A stretch of DNA of 64,000 nucleotides, taken from NCBI RefSeq assembly GCF_017875235.1, contig NZ_JAGGMI010000008.1:124001-188000 (forward strand), in the 5' to 3' direction. The notes under the pieces are model-generated. The model had not been told where the DNA came from, did not search any database, and saw only the letters and a list, made by a program, of their open reading frames with translations. This DNA comes from Asticcacaulis solisilvae. Its GTDB lineage: Bacteria; Pseudomonadota; Alphaproteobacteria; Caulobacterales; Caulobacteraceae. This document shows, piece after piece, positions 26,522 to 36,084 of the stretch; position 1 is the stretch's first letter; every line of letters starts with the position of its first letter. The position numbers were made by a program, and so were the translations under genes.

Positions 26522-26583
26522 CTCCACTCAGCCCCAGTTCCACTTAGGCGCAACTCCACTCAGGCCCAACTCCACTCAGGCAA
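26522..26583. repeat. Four-copy 16-bp tandem repeat
   Basis: Four units start at 26522, 26538, 26554 and 26570 with a period of exactly 16 bp; the consensus is CTCCACTCAGGCCCAA. Units 3 and 4 agree closely and units 1 and 2 have a few changes. They lie between the AraC promoter and a small minus-strand gene. They could be a regulator array or a slippage product. No coding reading across them is convincing. Confidence 0.75.
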
Positions 26584-26604
26584 CGCGGCGGCCGCAAAAC
26601 AACA

Positions 26605-26632
26605 AAGGGCCGCCCGTGACGGGGCGACCCTT
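26605..26632 (-). terminator. Intrinsic terminator of the 24-residue small gene
   Basis: An 11-bp stem (26605-26615 with 26622-26632, one mismatch) around a short loop. Read on the minus strand it is followed by TTTGTTGTTTTGC, a fair U-tract. It lies 28 bp after the stop of the small gene at 26661-26735, on the same strand, and defines that gene as a short independent transcription unit. Confidence 0.7.
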
Positions 26633-26660
26633 CCATTGTCTTGCAATGCACTCGGACAGC

Positions 26661-26735
26661 TCAGGCGAGCCGGCCTCCGGCGATGAAGGCCGTGCTCTTA
26701 AGACTTGCCGCGAGCGGCATTTGACAATGAGACAT
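26661..26735 (-). CDS. 24-residue small protein with near-perfect Shine-Dalgarno
   Basis: ATG at 26735 follows AAAGGAGGTGGTCCG, an almost full anti-16S match at ideal spacing. The product is 24 residues: MSHCQMPLAASLKS followed by TAFIAGGRLA. A hairpin terminator follows 28 bp downstream, and a second hairpin lies in the leader. The peptide has two cysteine/methionine-containing stretches near its start and no membrane segment. It is too short for most gene finders. I do not recognise the family. Translation seems likely from the ribosome site; function is unknown, and a regulatory leader peptide is an alternative. Confidence 0.65.
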   Translation of the reverse strand: MSHCQMPLAASLKSTAFIAGGRLA

Positions 26736-26798
26736 CGGACCACCTCCTTTCGCTTGTTGAACGTTAGTAGGGATGTAGGCGCGCCGGATGCGATTTCA

Positions 26799-26818
26799 AG
26801 GGGCGCCGCAACGCCCCT
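26799..26818 (-). promoter_or_regulatory. Hairpin in the small-gene leader, near a TATAAT box
   Basis: AGGGGCG (26799-26805) pairs with CGCCCCT (26812-26818). On the minus strand a TATAAT sequence lies just upstream of it, so the hairpin would fall early in the leader of the 24-residue gene. It could be an attenuator or 5' stabilising stem; it could also serve as the end of an opposite transcript. The promoter has no good -35. Confidence 0.4.
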
Positions 26819-26891
26819 GATTATATTATCCATTTGTAACGTGACCGCCTGTTTGCGGTAGCCTATGCGTGCCGGATCGTCCGGGGGTTCC

Positions 26892-28013
26892 ATGCCGCGT
26901 CATATCCTGTCCATCCTGGCCGCGCTGACCGTGGTGTCCGCGCCGGCCCTCGCTCACGCCGCCATGCCTGTGCAGACACGCCAGGCGTTTGAAGCCGCCG
27001 CCGATGCGGTGGCCCAAACCGCCGCCACGTCCGGCAACTTCTCCGGCGAAGTCCTGGTCGCGTTTGACGGCAAGCCGGTCTTCCGCAAGGCCTATGGACT
27101 GGCAGACCGAACATGGAACCTTCCATCGCGAACCGGCCTGACCTACCGCATCGGCTCCACGACCAAGACCTTCACGGCGGTAGCGATCCTGCAACTGGCC
27201 GAGGCCGGCAAGCTGTCCCTCGATGCATCCGTCACAACCTATATTCCGGACCTGCCTGTATCCTACCGGCCGATCACGGTGAGGCACCTGCTCAGCCACA
27301 GTGCGGGCCTGCCGGAATTCCTGTCGACCACCAATTCGTTCACAAGGCTGGTCCGCATGGACCGCACGCCCGAAGAGGTCGTGGCCCTGGTGCGCGACCT
27401 GCCGCTCGGCTTCACGCCAGGCGAGCGCTTCAGCTATTCGAATACCAACTATGTCGCGCTGGGGCTCATTATCGAAAAGGCCAGCGGCACCGATTACGCC
27501 ACCTATGTGCACGACCATATCCTGACCCCGCTCGGCATGACGCACACCGGCTATTTCGATCCGTCGGAGATCGTGCCCGGTATGGCCCAAGGCTATCTTA
27601 TTCAAGGCGACCGCGTGGCCAACACCTTCTACATGGCGCCAAGTATGCTCTACGCATCCGGCAACCTCTATTCGACCGCCGACGACCTGCTGATCTGGGA
27701 CAAGGCGCTGCACACCGGCAAGGGCCTGGGGCTGTCGGAAAGCAGCCGCGCCCTGCTGTTTCGCGACAATGGCTTCGGTTACGGCTACGGCGTCTATGTC
27801 GACAAGCTGGCGGGCGAGCCCTATGTCGGCCACCCCGGCACCCTGCCCGGCTACCTGACCGACTATGAGCGCTTCGTGAATGTGCCGCTCACCGTCGTTG
27901 TCCTGTCGAACGCCTATCCGGTCAAGGTCGAGACAATGACCCGTGATCTCGCCGGAGCCTTTTTCAGCATATGCGGCAAGACGGACGCGCGCCGGGCGTG
28001 CGGGCTCAATTAG
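26892..28013 (+). CDS. Serine beta-lactamase/class C-like hydrolase
   Basis: A 373-residue exported serine hydrolase. Starting at 26892 gives a Sec signal peptide (residues 1-24, ending LAHA). The catalytic SxxK is S89-T-T-K92 in GSTTKTF, the second motif is Y182-S-N184, and an HPG triad (VGHPGTLPGY) replaces the KTG motif. This is the AmpC/EstB/PBP4* fold shared by class C beta-lactamases, D-aminopeptidases and esterases. Without KTG, a peptidase or esterase role is more likely than beta-lactam resistance. It converges on the hybrid kinase gene 20 bp away. Confidence 0.88.
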   Translation: MPRHILSILAALTVVSAPALAHAAMPVQTRQAFEAAADAVAQTAATSGNFSGEVLVAFDGKPVFRKAYGLADRTWNLPSRTGLTYRIGSTTKTFTAVAILQLAEAGKLSLDASVTTYIPDLPVSYRPITVRHLLSHSAGLPEFLSTTNSFTRLVRMDRTPEEVVALVRDLPLGFTPGERFSYSNTNYVALGLIIEKASGTDYATYVHDHILTPLGMTHTGYFDPSEIVPGMAQGYLIQGDRVANTFYMAPSMLYASGNLYSTADDLLIWDKALHTGKGLGLSESSRALLFRDNGFGYGYGVYVDKLAGEPYVGHPGTLPGYLTDYERFVNVPLTVVVLSNAYPVKVETMTRDLAGAFFSICGKTDARRACGLN

Positions 28014-28033
28014 CAGAAACCCGCCAATTCATT

Positions 28034-30871
28034 TTACGACGTCCCGGGCACAACGCTGCGCGCACTCCTGAGGACCTCGCACAAGTCTTCCGGCTCGAAC
28101 GGCTTGGAAATATAATCGTCCATACCTGCCGCAAGGCAGCGTTCCCTGTCACCCGGCATGGCATGAGCCGTCATTCCGATGATCGGCGTATGGGGCGCGC
28201 CGTATCGTTTCTCATGCTCGCGAATACGCTCGGTGGCGTCATAGCCGTTCATGCCGGGCATCTGCACGTCCATCAGTATGGCCGTATAGTGCCCGGACTT
28301 CACCTTTTCCACGGCTTCGACCCCCGTCTCCGCAATGTCGGCTGCATAGCCGAATTGATCGAGATAAGCCATGGCGACCATGACATTCGCCGGATGGTCT
28401 TCGACCAGCAGAACCTTTCCCGCGTGCTTGACCGTCATTTCGTCCCTGGCGGCCGGCAAGGAATGGTTTGCGGTCGCCACCTCTTCGTTTGACGCGTTGC
28501 GCAGAGGCAGGCAGATCGTAAAGCGTGATCCCCGGCCCTCCACGCTGTCTACTGAAATTGTTCCGTCCATGATGTCGACCAGCGTCCGGGTAATCGCCAG
28601 ACCCAGACCGGTACCGCCGTACCGGCGGGTAATGCTGCTGTCGGCCTGGACGAACTTGTCGAATATTTTCTCAAGCTTTTCGGGAGCTATGCCGATGCCC
28701 GTGTCACTGACCGTGATCGAGACGAGCTGTGTATTCGGAATGTCTCCCGGCCGGCATCCGATATCGACGTGAACGCCGCCGGTGTCCGTGAACTTCACGG
28801 CGTTGCTGCACAGGTTCATGATGACCTGGCGCAGCCGATTGGGATCGCCCATGAACTGACGGTCGCGGACGCATTCGCCGTTCATGGTGAAGCTTAGCCC
28901 CTTCTCACGAACGCGTTCGGACATGATGTCCGAAACCTCGTGCATGATCTGCGCCAGGTTGAAAGGCAGATGCTCCAGTTCCGTCTTGCTGGCTTCGATC
29001 TTTGCGACGTCCAGAAGGTCGTTGATCAAGGCCAGAAGCGTGTTGGCGCTGGTCTGGAGGGTACTGACGAACTTCTCCTGCTTGGGTGTCAAGTCGCCGC
29101 CGCGCGCCAAAAGATTGGACAGGCCGACAATGGCGTTCATGGGCGTGCGGATTTCGTGGCTCATATTCGCCAGGAACTCCGACTTGGCGATGTTGGCGGC
29201 CTCGGCGGCATTGCGGGCGTCGATCAGTTCCTGTTCAGCCTGTTTCTGCTGGCTGACGTCGCGGACGATCTTCACGAAGCCATGCAGTTCCCCGTTCTCG
29301 CCGCGCATGGCCGTTGTAACGCCGCTGCCGTAAAAGCGTTCGCCGCTCTTTCGGCTGTGCCACCGTTCATCCAGGGCACGGCCGTCGAGCCCCGCCCGTG
29401 TCATTTCGAAAATGGGCGCGCCGTTTTCCCGGTCTTCGGGTGTGAACATGATCTCCATGTTCTGCCCCAGGGCTTCGTCGGCGGAATAGCCAAAGATGTG
29501 CTCCGCGCCGGAACTCCAGCTAACGATCTCGCCGCTCGGCGAAAAGGACACGATGGCGAATTCCGCGGCGCTCGACACCATCAGATCGAGATATTCGCGG
29601 GCGGTCTGTGCTTCGCGCTGGGATGCCTTGAGTGCCTCGATCTCGGTTGTCGTGCCATACCAGCGTATGATCTGGCCTGTCTCATCGCGTAACGGACGGG
29701 CACGCGTCAGATTCCAGCAGTACTGGCCCTGGGCGTTGCGGACGCGGTGCTCGACGCTGTACGGTTCGCCCGTCGCAACGGCGTGCAGCCACCCTTCGCG
29801 CGTGCGTTGCAAGTCGTCAGGGTGAATAAGCCGCGCCCAGGTCACGACGCCATCGACGACGTGCGCGCCACCCGTGTATTCCATGGTATAGGCATTCGCA
29901 TAGGCGATCCTACCGTTCGGCGTCGCCATCCAGATCTGCTGGGGGATAGCGTCGGCCAGGGCTTGCAACTCCTTCTGGCTGGCCTTAAGCGCCTCCTCGG
30001 CCAAGGTGCGGTCGGTAACATCCACCCCTTCGGCGAATATCCCGCTAACCTGGTCTTTGCAGTCGAATACCGGTTGGTAGAGCAGGTCCATGTAACGCGT
30101 TTCGACGCCGGCGTCCGGCGTCCGCTGCAAGACGATTTTCGAACCATCGGCCTTGTACGCCTTGCCCGAGCGGTAGACCTCGTCCATCAGCTCGAAGAAT
30201 CCCTGGCCGGCCGCATCGGGAAAGGCGTCCCTGGCCGGCCGTCCCAACACCTCGCGGCCGCCGACTAACTGATAGAAGGCGGGATTGGCGTATTCAAAGA
30301 CATGTTCCGGCCCGCGCATAAAGGCCATGAAGGTCGACGCCTGGTCGAACAGGCCCAACAGACGCTCACGCGATTCGCGCAATTCGGCGTCGCCCCTTAC
30401 CTTTTGCGTCGTCTCGACGATCGTCGCCAGCACGCCGCCAATGGCGCCGCATTCGTCGCGCAGGGGACTGTAGCAGAAAGTAAAATATGCCGTTTCCGGG
30501 TGGTGATTACGCATGAGGACCAGCCGCATGTCCTCGACGAATTGCGCCTCGCCCTGATACGCCTTTTCAAGAATCGGAGCGATCTCTTCCCAGATTTCGG
30601 GCCACAGGTCGTAAAGGCTGCTTCCCAGCGCATCGGACTTCTCACCCAGGATAGGGACATAGGCATCATTATAAATGATGACATGCCGTGGTCCCCAAAA
30701 GACAGCGGTCGGAAAGCGGTTGGCAAGTGCGGCGTCGACGTGCAGCCTTAGCGCCGACGGCCAGGCGTCAATCGGCCCAAGGGGTGTTTTGCTCCAGTCG
30801 TGCGCCCTTACCCTGTCCACCATTTCGCCGTCGCTGAAGGGAAAGTTTCGAGCGCCATCCACGGTTCGCAT
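28034..30871 (-). CDS. PAS-domain hybrid histidine kinase
   Basis: A 945-residue soluble sensor kinase. Four PAS-type domains fill about residues 25-165, 170-295, 300-420 and 430-555. The first resembles PAS-4-type domains found at the start of many such kinases. HisKA follows with the phospho-acceptor in [15 protein letters not shown] (about residue 576), then HATPase_c (about 680-800, [18 protein letters not shown]) and a C-terminal receiver (about 815-935, acceptor in ILMDVQMP). No membrane segment. PAS cofactors or ligands cannot be told. It is likely a node of a phosphorelay needing a separate phosphotransferase. No operon partner. Confidence 0.9.
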   Translation of the reverse strand: MRTVDGARNFPFSDGEMVDRVRAHDWSKTPLGPIDAWPSALRLHVDAALANRFPTAVFWGPRHVIIYNDAYVPILGEKSDALGSSLYDLWPEIWEEIAPILEKAYQGEAQFVEDMRLVLMRNHHPETAYFTFCYSPLRDECGAIGGVLATIVETTQKVRGDAELRESRERLLGLFDQASTFMAFMRGPEHVFEYANPAFYQLVGGREVLGRPARDAFPDAAGQGFFELMDEVYRSGKAYKADGSKIVLQRTPDAGVETRYMDLLYQPVFDCKDQVSGIFAEGVDVTDRTLAEEALKASQKELQALADAIPQQIWMATPNGRIAYANAYTMEYTGGAHVVDGVVTWARLIHPDDLQRTREGWLHAVATGEPYSVEHRVRNAQGQYCWNLTRARPLRDETGQIIRWYGTTTEIEALKASQREAQTAREYLDLMVSSAAEFAIVSFSPSGEIVSWSSGAEHIFGYSADEALGQNMEIMFTPEDRENGAPIFEMTRAGLDGRALDERWHSRKSGERFYGSGVTTAMRGENGELHGFVKIVRDVSQQKQAEQELIDARNAAEAANIAKSEFLANMSHEIRTPMNAIVGLSNLLARGGDLTPKQEKFVSTLQTSANTLLALINDLLDVAKIEASKTELEHLPFNLAQIMHEVSDIMSERVREKGLSFTMNGECVRDRQFMGDPNRLRQVIMNLCSNAVKFTDTGGVHVDIGCRPGDIPNTQLVSITVSDTGIGIAPEKLEKIFDKFVQADSSITRRYGGTGLGLAITRTLVDIMDGTISVDSVEGRGSRFTICLPLRNASNEEVATANHSLPAARDEMTVKHAGKVLLVEDHPANVMVAMAYLDQFGYAADIAETGVEAVEKVKSGHYTAILMDVQMPGMNGYDATERIREHEKRYGAPHTPIIGMTAHAMPGDRERCLAAGMDDYISKPFEPEDLCEVLRSARSVVPGTS

Positions 30872-31076
30872 TCTCGCTCTCCGGTTACTTCTGGGGAGGC
30901 ATGTGGCGGTATATCGCGCCCCTTGTCGCGCGACTGGCGTAAAAATGAAATGCGCAGCTTGTCCAGCGGAACACGCCCGTCTTGCGCACCGCGTACTTGT
31001 TGCATTTCAAATGCAATCAAATGCAAACGCCGCACGCGGATGATGCTATGTCTCGCCGCGACACGATGTGACGGAC

Positions 31077-32009
31077 ATGACCATGCGTAGCGGTACGAGT
31101 GCGACGACCCTGGGGATCTTATGCGGCATGGGCGCCGGCGCTCTGTGGGGCCTGGTCTTCCTGGCGCCGGAACTGGTGCGTGCCTTCCACCCGTTGTGGC
31201 TGACGATCGGCCGCTACCTGGCCTATGGCGCCATCTCGGCCGCCCTGATCGCGCCGCGCTGGGGCGCCTTACGCGCGCACCTGTCGCGCAAGGAATGGCT
31301 GGCCTTGCTCTGGCTGGCGCTGGCCGGCAACACGCTTTATTACATTCTCCTCTCGGCGGCCGTGCAGATGGGCGGCATCGCCATGACGTCGCTGGTCATC
31401 GGTTTCCTGCCCGTCCTCGTCACCCTGATCGGTAGCCGGGCGCACGGCGCCGTGCCGCTGGTGAAACTGGCCCCGTCCCTGCTCTTCTGCGTCGCGGGCG
31501 CTGTCTGCATCGGCTGGCAGGCGCTGTCCGGCCCGCAACGCGGCATGACCGGACTGATCGGGCTTGTCTGCGCGATCGGCGCCCTGGTTTCGTGGACGCT
31601 ATATGCCGTCGGCAACCGTCACTGGCTGGCGAAGCTTACCGCCGTGTCGGTCCAGGACTGGAACCTTCTCACCGGCGTGGTCACGGGCGCGCAATCGCTG
31701 ATGCTCGTTCCTTTCGCCTTGTTTTTCGCTCCGGAAGTACATTCCGGGACGGAGTGGCTGCGATTTGCCGCCGTTTCCATTGCCGTGGCGGTGCTGGCCT
31801 CGATCGTCGGCAACGCCTTGTGGAACCGCATGAGCCGCCTCCTGCCGCTGACCCTGGTCGGCCAGATGATCCTGTTCGAGACCCTGTTCGCGCTGATCTA
31901 CGGCTTCGTCTGGGAGCAGCGCTGGCCAACCGTGTCCGAGGCGCTTGCCTTCGTGCTGATCTGCTGCGGTGTCATATCGTGCATCTCGGCGCACAGGCGC
32001 CCGAGCTGA
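31077..32009 (+). CDS. EamA/DMT-family transporter
   Basis: A 310-residue ten-helix membrane protein of the drug/metabolite transporter superfamily, made of two EamA repeats (about residues 12-145 and 155-300). Such proteins export amino acids, metabolites or drugs; the substrate is unknown. The start at 31077 is preferred; a GTG three codons upstream is possible. It stands alone, between the hybrid kinase and a repeat-rich gap. Confidence 0.85.
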   Translation: MTMRSGTSATTLGILCGMGAGALWGLVFLAPELVRAFHPLWLTIGRYLAYGAISAALIAPRWGALRAHLSRKEWLALLWLALAGNTLYYILLSAAVQMGGIAMTSLVIGFLPVLVTLIGSRAHGAVPLVKLAPSLLFCVAGAVCIGWQALSGPQRGMTGLIGLVCAIGALVSWTLYAVGNRHWLAKLTAVSVQDWNLLTGVVTGAQSLMLVPFALFFAPEVHSGTEWLRFAAVSIAVAVLASIVGNALWNRMSRLLPLTLVGQMILFETLFALIYGFVWEQRWPTVSEALAFVLICCGVISCISAHRRPS

Positions 32010-32039
32010 TTAGGCCCCCACCACCGCATCGCCTTCGCT

Positions 32040-32335
32040 GACGCTCAGTTGTGCGGTCCCCCTCCCCACTCGCTTCGTTGCGTTGAAAGGGCCGCGTCGC
32101 TCATGGGGAGGAATAAGGACAGAGGGACCTGTCCTGCTATTCCACTCCAGCCATAGCGGTAAGCAGAGCGACCTGACACTATCCACACGGCAAGGGAGGA
32201 AAAATAGACGAAAGCGGAACCTGTCTTTCTATTCCTCCCCACAAGCGCCACAGGTCTTTCCACGCGATGAAACGCGTGGGGAGGGGGACCGCACGCACGA
32301 ACATAGTGAGTGAGATGCGGTGGTGGGGGCCTCAT
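32040..32335. repeat. GC-rich intergenic repeat block
   Basis: This gap has no gene. It contains CTCCCC/GGGGAG blocks in both directions; for example TGGGGAGGAATA near 32101 pairs with TATTCCTCCCCA near 32232, and AGGACAGAGGGACCTGTCCT is nearly self-complementary. It belongs to the same dispersed family as 8011-8131 and the 50.7-51.8 kb region. It probably separates convergent transcripts. Confidence 0.6.
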
Positions 32336-32394
32336 TACAAAAGAAAGCCCCCTCGCCCGCCACGCCGCACTGGCCGGCAACCCGAACCGTCCGC

Positions 32395-32889
32395 CTATTT
32401 GGACAGGACCGCGGTGACCGCGGCGATGACGGCCGCTTCGTCCTCTTCGGCCGGAGCGCCGCTGGCCCCCATGGCGCCGACGATCCGGCCATTGTCGCGC
32501 AAGGGGATGCCGCCCCTGACCGGCAGCACGTCCTGGATGCCCAGCAACTTGACCGTCCCAAGCGTCGGCGGGTTGGCGATATCGCCCGACGGCTGCTGCA
32601 TCATCAGCGCCGTGACGGCCTTGCGCCGCGCCACATCGGTCAGCAGCGGACTGGCGCCGTCCATCCTGGACACCAGCACCGTGTTGCCGCTGGCGTCGAT
32701 CACGACGAAGACGAGGTTAAAGCCCTTGGCGCGGGCATGGGCCTGCGCGGCGGCGCTCAGTTTTTCCGCCGCCGACAGATTGATGTGCGCCTGGCTGGTC
32801 GTCGTGCCTTGGCCGGCCTCTGCCGCGCCGGCGTCCACGGTTATAAGGCCGGTCAAAAGGACGGCGGCGGTCAGTGCAAAAGCTTTCAT
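32395..32889 (-). CDS. Exported GlcG/HbpS-like heme-binding-family protein
   Basis: A 164-residue protein with a Sec signal peptide (about residues 1-22) followed by a GlcG/HbpS (DUF336) domain: LSAAEKLSAAAQAHARAKG, then VVIDASGNTVLVSRMDGA, and GGIPLRDNGRIVGAMGASG. Family members bind heme or corrinoids, or accompany glycolate and diol enzymes. It is divergent from an HxlR regulator 100 bp away, which likely controls it. The heme role is inferred from family only. Confidence 0.85.
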   Translation of the reverse strand: MKAFALTAAVLLTGLITVDAGAAEAGQGTTTSQAHINLSAAEKLSAAAQAHARAKGFNLVFVVIDASGNTVLVSRMDGASPLLTDVARRKAVTALMMQQPSGDIANPPTLGTVKLLGIQDVLPVRGGIPLRDNGRIVGAMGASGAPAEEDEAAVIAAVTAVLSK

Positions 32890-32989
32890 GGTCTCTCCCC
32901 AAAAGGCATAATGGCAGGCGCGCCTGAGGATTGCCGTATTTAATATTCTTTGTATAGTAAAAAGTCACCGGACGCGCTAAAATGCCTGG

Positions 32990-33352
32990 ATGACCGATCC
33001 TGCCTCAGTCGCATTCCGCTCCACCTGCCCGCTCGCCTCGGTGCTCGACATCATCGGCGACAAATGGACTCTGGTCATCATGCGCGACATGCTGGCCGGC
33101 AAGACGCGTTTTTCGGAGTTTCTCGACTCACCCGAAGGCCTGAGCCCGCGCGTGCTGTCGCAACGCCTGTCGTTTCTCGAAAGCCAGGGCATGATTCAAA
33201 AGGTCCAGGCCGGCAGGACGCACCCGGCTTATGTCCTGACCGACAAGGCGATGGAGCTGAAGGAGGTCGGCATCCGGCTGGCTGAATGGGGTCTCAGGCA
33301 CATTCCCGGCCGCGTGTCGCCGTATCTCGACAAATTCAGGGACGAGGATTAG
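32990..33352 (+). CDS. HxlR-family regulator
   Basis: A 120-residue winged-helix regulator. CPLASVLDIIGDKWTLVIMRD (about 13-34, given here as its two halves) is the family N-terminus, with a cysteine that in relatives such as HypR or QorR senses thiol stress. The wing region follows with GLSPRVLSQRLSFLES. HxlR proteins bind as dimers to repeats near their own start and often control an adjacent divergent gene, here the GlcG-like protein. Activator or repressor role is not evident. Confidence 0.88.
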   Translation: MTDPASVAFRSTCPLASVLDIIGDKWTLVIMRDMLAGKTRFSEFLDSPEGLSPRVLSQRLSFLESQGMIQKVQAGRTHPAYVLTDKAMELKEVGIRLAEWGLRHIPGRVSPYLDKFRDED

Positions 33353-33455
33353 CCGGAGGTCCACCGCCAACGTCAAGGTTGCACTCGAACACACTAGAAC
33401 CCATCACTTTTTTATCCGCAATTTTTTATTCTGCCGTCGTGAGAGAGGGCATGGT

Positions 33456-35297
33456 GTGAATAAAAAAGACGGCGATCTTCAGACTAGCACGGATACGGCC
33501 AAGCAGGACGGTACGGAAGATGAGGCGGGCTCCAAGACGCTTCACGATCTCAACAACATGTTCGCGTCGGTTATCGGCGGCCTGCAACTGCTTGGCATTC
33601 GCTACCGCGACGACCTGAAGGCCCAGGAGATTGTCTCCGGCGCGCTCATTAGCGTCAACAATATCCGCGACTACCTGGCGACCGCTTATCGCACCCGGCG
33701 CGGCGCGCCCGCCCAGCCTGCAGGCAGCCGCCGCGACGGACGCGGTCACGCCGTAATCACCGATAGCGCCGACCGTCACGACCTGTTCTTCGCCGCGATC
33801 GAGATGACGCGCATGCCGATGATCGTGACCGATCCGAACCAGCCCGACAATCCGGTTATCTTCGCCAACCAGGCCTTTCTCAACACCACCGGCTACGAGA
33901 TGGACGAGGTGGTGGGGCGCAACTGCCGCTTCCTGCAGGGACCAGGCACTGACCGCGAAGCCGTGGCCAATGTCCGCCGCGCCATTGCCGACCGGACCGA
34001 CATAGCCGTCGAGATCCAGAACTACCGCAAGGACGGCACCATGTTCTGGAACGCCTTGTTCATCAGCCCGATCTTCGACCGCGACGGCAAGCTACTCTAC
34101 TATTTCGGCTCGCAGCTCGACATCACCCGCCGGCGCGAAGCCGAGACGGCGCTCAGGCGCGCGCAGAAGATGGAGGCGATCGGCCAGCTGACAGGCGGCA
34201 TCGCTCACGACTTCAACAACCTGCTCCAGGTCATCATCGGCAACCTTCAGATGGCGCGCACCGTCGTCGACAAGCCGCACCGCATCGGCCGCTACCACGA
34301 CGCGGTCATGTCGGCGGCGCAGAAGGCCCGGACCCTGACCCAGCAGTTGCTGGCCTTTTCGCGCCAGCAGCCGCTGGAAGCGCGCGTCGTCAATCTCAAC
34401 CGCATCATAACCGAACTGCGCGACCTTTTGTCCAAGACCCTTGGGGCGCATATCGAGATCGAACTGGACCTGGCGCCCGATCTTAACAACGCCCAAATCG
34501 ACATCGTCCAGCTCGAGATGGCGCTGATCAACATCCTGGCCAATGCGCGCGACGCCATGCCGAACGGCGGCAAGGTGACGATCTCGACAGGCAATGTCAC
34601 CGTCGTCCAGGGCGGCGTCAATGCCCGCAGCGGCCGCTATGTCGAGCTGTCGGTGCGAGACACCGGCGAAGGCATGACGCAGGACGTATTGGCCCACATC
34701 ACCGAACCCTTCTTCACCACCAAGGAGGTCGGCAAGGGCACGGGCCTGGGCCTGGCCCAGGTCTACGGCTTCGTCAAGCAGTCCGAAGGCGGTTTCGGCG
34801 TCGACAGCGAGGTCGGCAAGGGCACGACCATCCGCATGACCTTCCCGGCTTCGGACGGCGCCGCCGACGGCCCCGTCGAGCGCCCGCAAGACGAGCTGGC
34901 GCGCGGCCAGGGCAAGGGCGAGCGCGTGCTGGTCGTCGAGGACAACCGCGAGGTCCGCGAACTGGCATCCGCGATCCTGGAACAGGAAGGCTATACGGTC
35001 GTGGAGGCGTCCAACGCCACCGAGGCCCTGCAGGTGCTGGACGGCCATCCCGACCGCTTCGACATGCTGTTCACCGACATAATCATGCCGGGCCACATGA
35101 ACGGCGTGGCGCTGGCGAAGGAAATCCGGCAGAAGGTACCCGACATCGCCGTCCTGATCACCACGGGCTTTGCGGACGACGTGCACGGCCACACCAATTC
35201 GGCGGCCTTCGAGACGATCTACAAGCCCTACATGCCCGACGAACTGGCCCGCAAGATCCGAAGCGTGCTCAACCGCAAGCTCGACCACAGCAACTGA
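33456..35297 (+). CDS. LOV-domain hybrid histidine kinase with an extra H-box
   Basis: A 613-residue soluble blue-light receptor kinase, with a GTG start. Residues 115-225 are a LOV domain: GRNCRFLQG carries the photoactive C157 that forms the flavin adduct. HisKA follows with H251 in [17 protein letters not shown], then HATPase_c (about 350-465) and a C-terminal receiver (about 485-605, acceptor in FTDIIMP). Unusually, residues 27-46 ([19 protein letters not shown]) closely resemble the H-box at 248-266, giving a second potential phosphohistidine, H30, before the LOV domain. LOV-HK proteins in Caulobacter control attachment; the output here is unknown. The gene stands alone. Confidence 0.9.
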   Translation: MNKKDGDLQTSTDTAKQDGTEDEAGSKTLHDLNNMFASVIGGLQLLGIRYRDDLKAQEIVSGALISVNNIRDYLATAYRTRRGAPAQPAGSRRDGRGHAVITDSADRHDLFFAAIEMTRMPMIVTDPNQPDNPVIFANQAFLNTTGYEMDEVVGRNCRFLQGPGTDREAVANVRRAIADRTDIAVEIQNYRKDGTMFWNALFISPIFDRDGKLLYYFGSQLDITRRREAETALRRAQKMEAIGQLTGGIAHDFNNLLQVIIGNLQMARTVVDKPHRIGRYHDAVMSAAQKARTLTQQLLAFSRQQPLEARVVNLNRIITELRDLLSKTLGAHIEIELDLAPDLNNAQIDIVQLEMALINILANARDAMPNGGKVTISTGNVTVVQGGVNARSGRYVELSVRDTGEGMTQDVLAHITEPFFTTKEVGKGTGLGLAQVYGFVKQSEGGFGVDSEVGKGTTIRMTFPASDGAADGPVERPQDELARGQGKGERVLVVEDNREVRELASAILEQEGYTVVEASNATEALQVLDGHPDRFDMLFTDIIMPGHMNGVALAKEIRQKVPDIAVLITTGFADDVHGHTNSAAFETIYKPYMPDELARKIRSVLNRKLDHSN

Positions 35298-35484
35298 GGG
35301 CGCCCGTCTTTGCGCGTATCCGAAAAGGGCCGCACGGGTTAACCTCGCTCCGCATATCTTTCTTATTTTTAGCCCGTTACCTCTTATCGTCCTGTAAGGC
35401 GCGCTTTTGTCCAGGCGCCGCCGGTCGTGCCCACGCGTTTCCAATGTCATTTCCGGACACGGTCCGGGCCATCATGAGGCCGTT

Positions 35485-36084
35485 ATGGACGATCAAACCA
35501 AACCTCCCCTCAGAGACGGTCCCAGTCGCCGCGGCCTGTTCGGCGCCTTCGGCCTCGCCGCCGGCGCCCTGGCGGCGCCACCCGTTGCCGCCGCGCCCAC
35601 GGGATCGGAAGGCCATGCGCCGGTCACCCTGTCGGTCAATGGCCGCGAACATCGCCTGACGCTGGATGTCCGGACCACCCTGCTCGACGCCCTGCGCGAA
35701 CACATGGACCTGACCGGCGCCAAGAAGGGCTGCGATCATGGCCAGTGCGGAGCCTGCACCGTCCATGTCGACGGCAGCCGCGTCCTGTCCTGCCTGACCC
35801 TGGCCATATCGGCCGAAGGCCGCAAGGTCGTGACGATCGAGGGGCTGGCGAAGGACGGGGAACTGCACCCCATGCAGCAGGCGTTTATCGATCACGACGG
35901 CTTCCAGTGCGGGTACTGCACACCCGGCCAGATCATGTCCGCCGTTGCCTGTGTCCAGGAAGGCCACGCGGCCACCGACGACGACATTCGTGAATATATG
36001 AGCGGAAACCTGTGCCGCTGCGCCGCCTACCCGCGCATCGTCGCGGCGATCAGGCAGGCGCGTGGCCAGATGGGAGCGGCCTGA
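35485..36084 (+). CDS. paoA: Periplasmic aldehyde oxidoreductase, 2Fe-2S subunit (PaoA-like)
   Basis: A 199-residue iron-sulfur subunit of the xanthine oxidase family. The start at 35485 gives a twin-arginine signal (R15-R16, SRRGLFGAFG), so the folded complex is exported by Tat. The plant-type 2Fe-2S cluster uses C83, C88, C91 and C103; the second cluster uses C142, C145, C177 and C179 (CGYC and CRC motifs). It is the first gene of a tight three-gene operon, overlapping the next start by one base. The same order as E. coli paoABC supports the naming. Confidence 0.9.
   Translation: MDDQTKPPLRDGPSRRGLFGAFGLAAGALAAPPVAAAPTGSEGHAPVTLSVNGREHRLTLDVRTTLLDALREHMDLTGAKKGCDHGQCGACTVHVDGSRVLSCLTLAISAEGRKVVTIEGLAKDGELHPMQQAFIDHDGFQCGYCTPGQIMSAVACVQEGHAATDDDIREYMSGNLCRCAAYPRIVAAIRQARGQMGAA

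Noticed and set aside
26348..26686. A 112-codon frame across the 16-bp tandem repeats
   Set aside because: Low-complexity translation of repeats, no ribosome site, and it opposes the supported 24-residue gene.
26892..28013. A beta-lactam resistance gene
   Set aside because: SxxK and YxN are present but KTG is replaced by HPG, as in esterases and D-aminopeptidases of the same fold.
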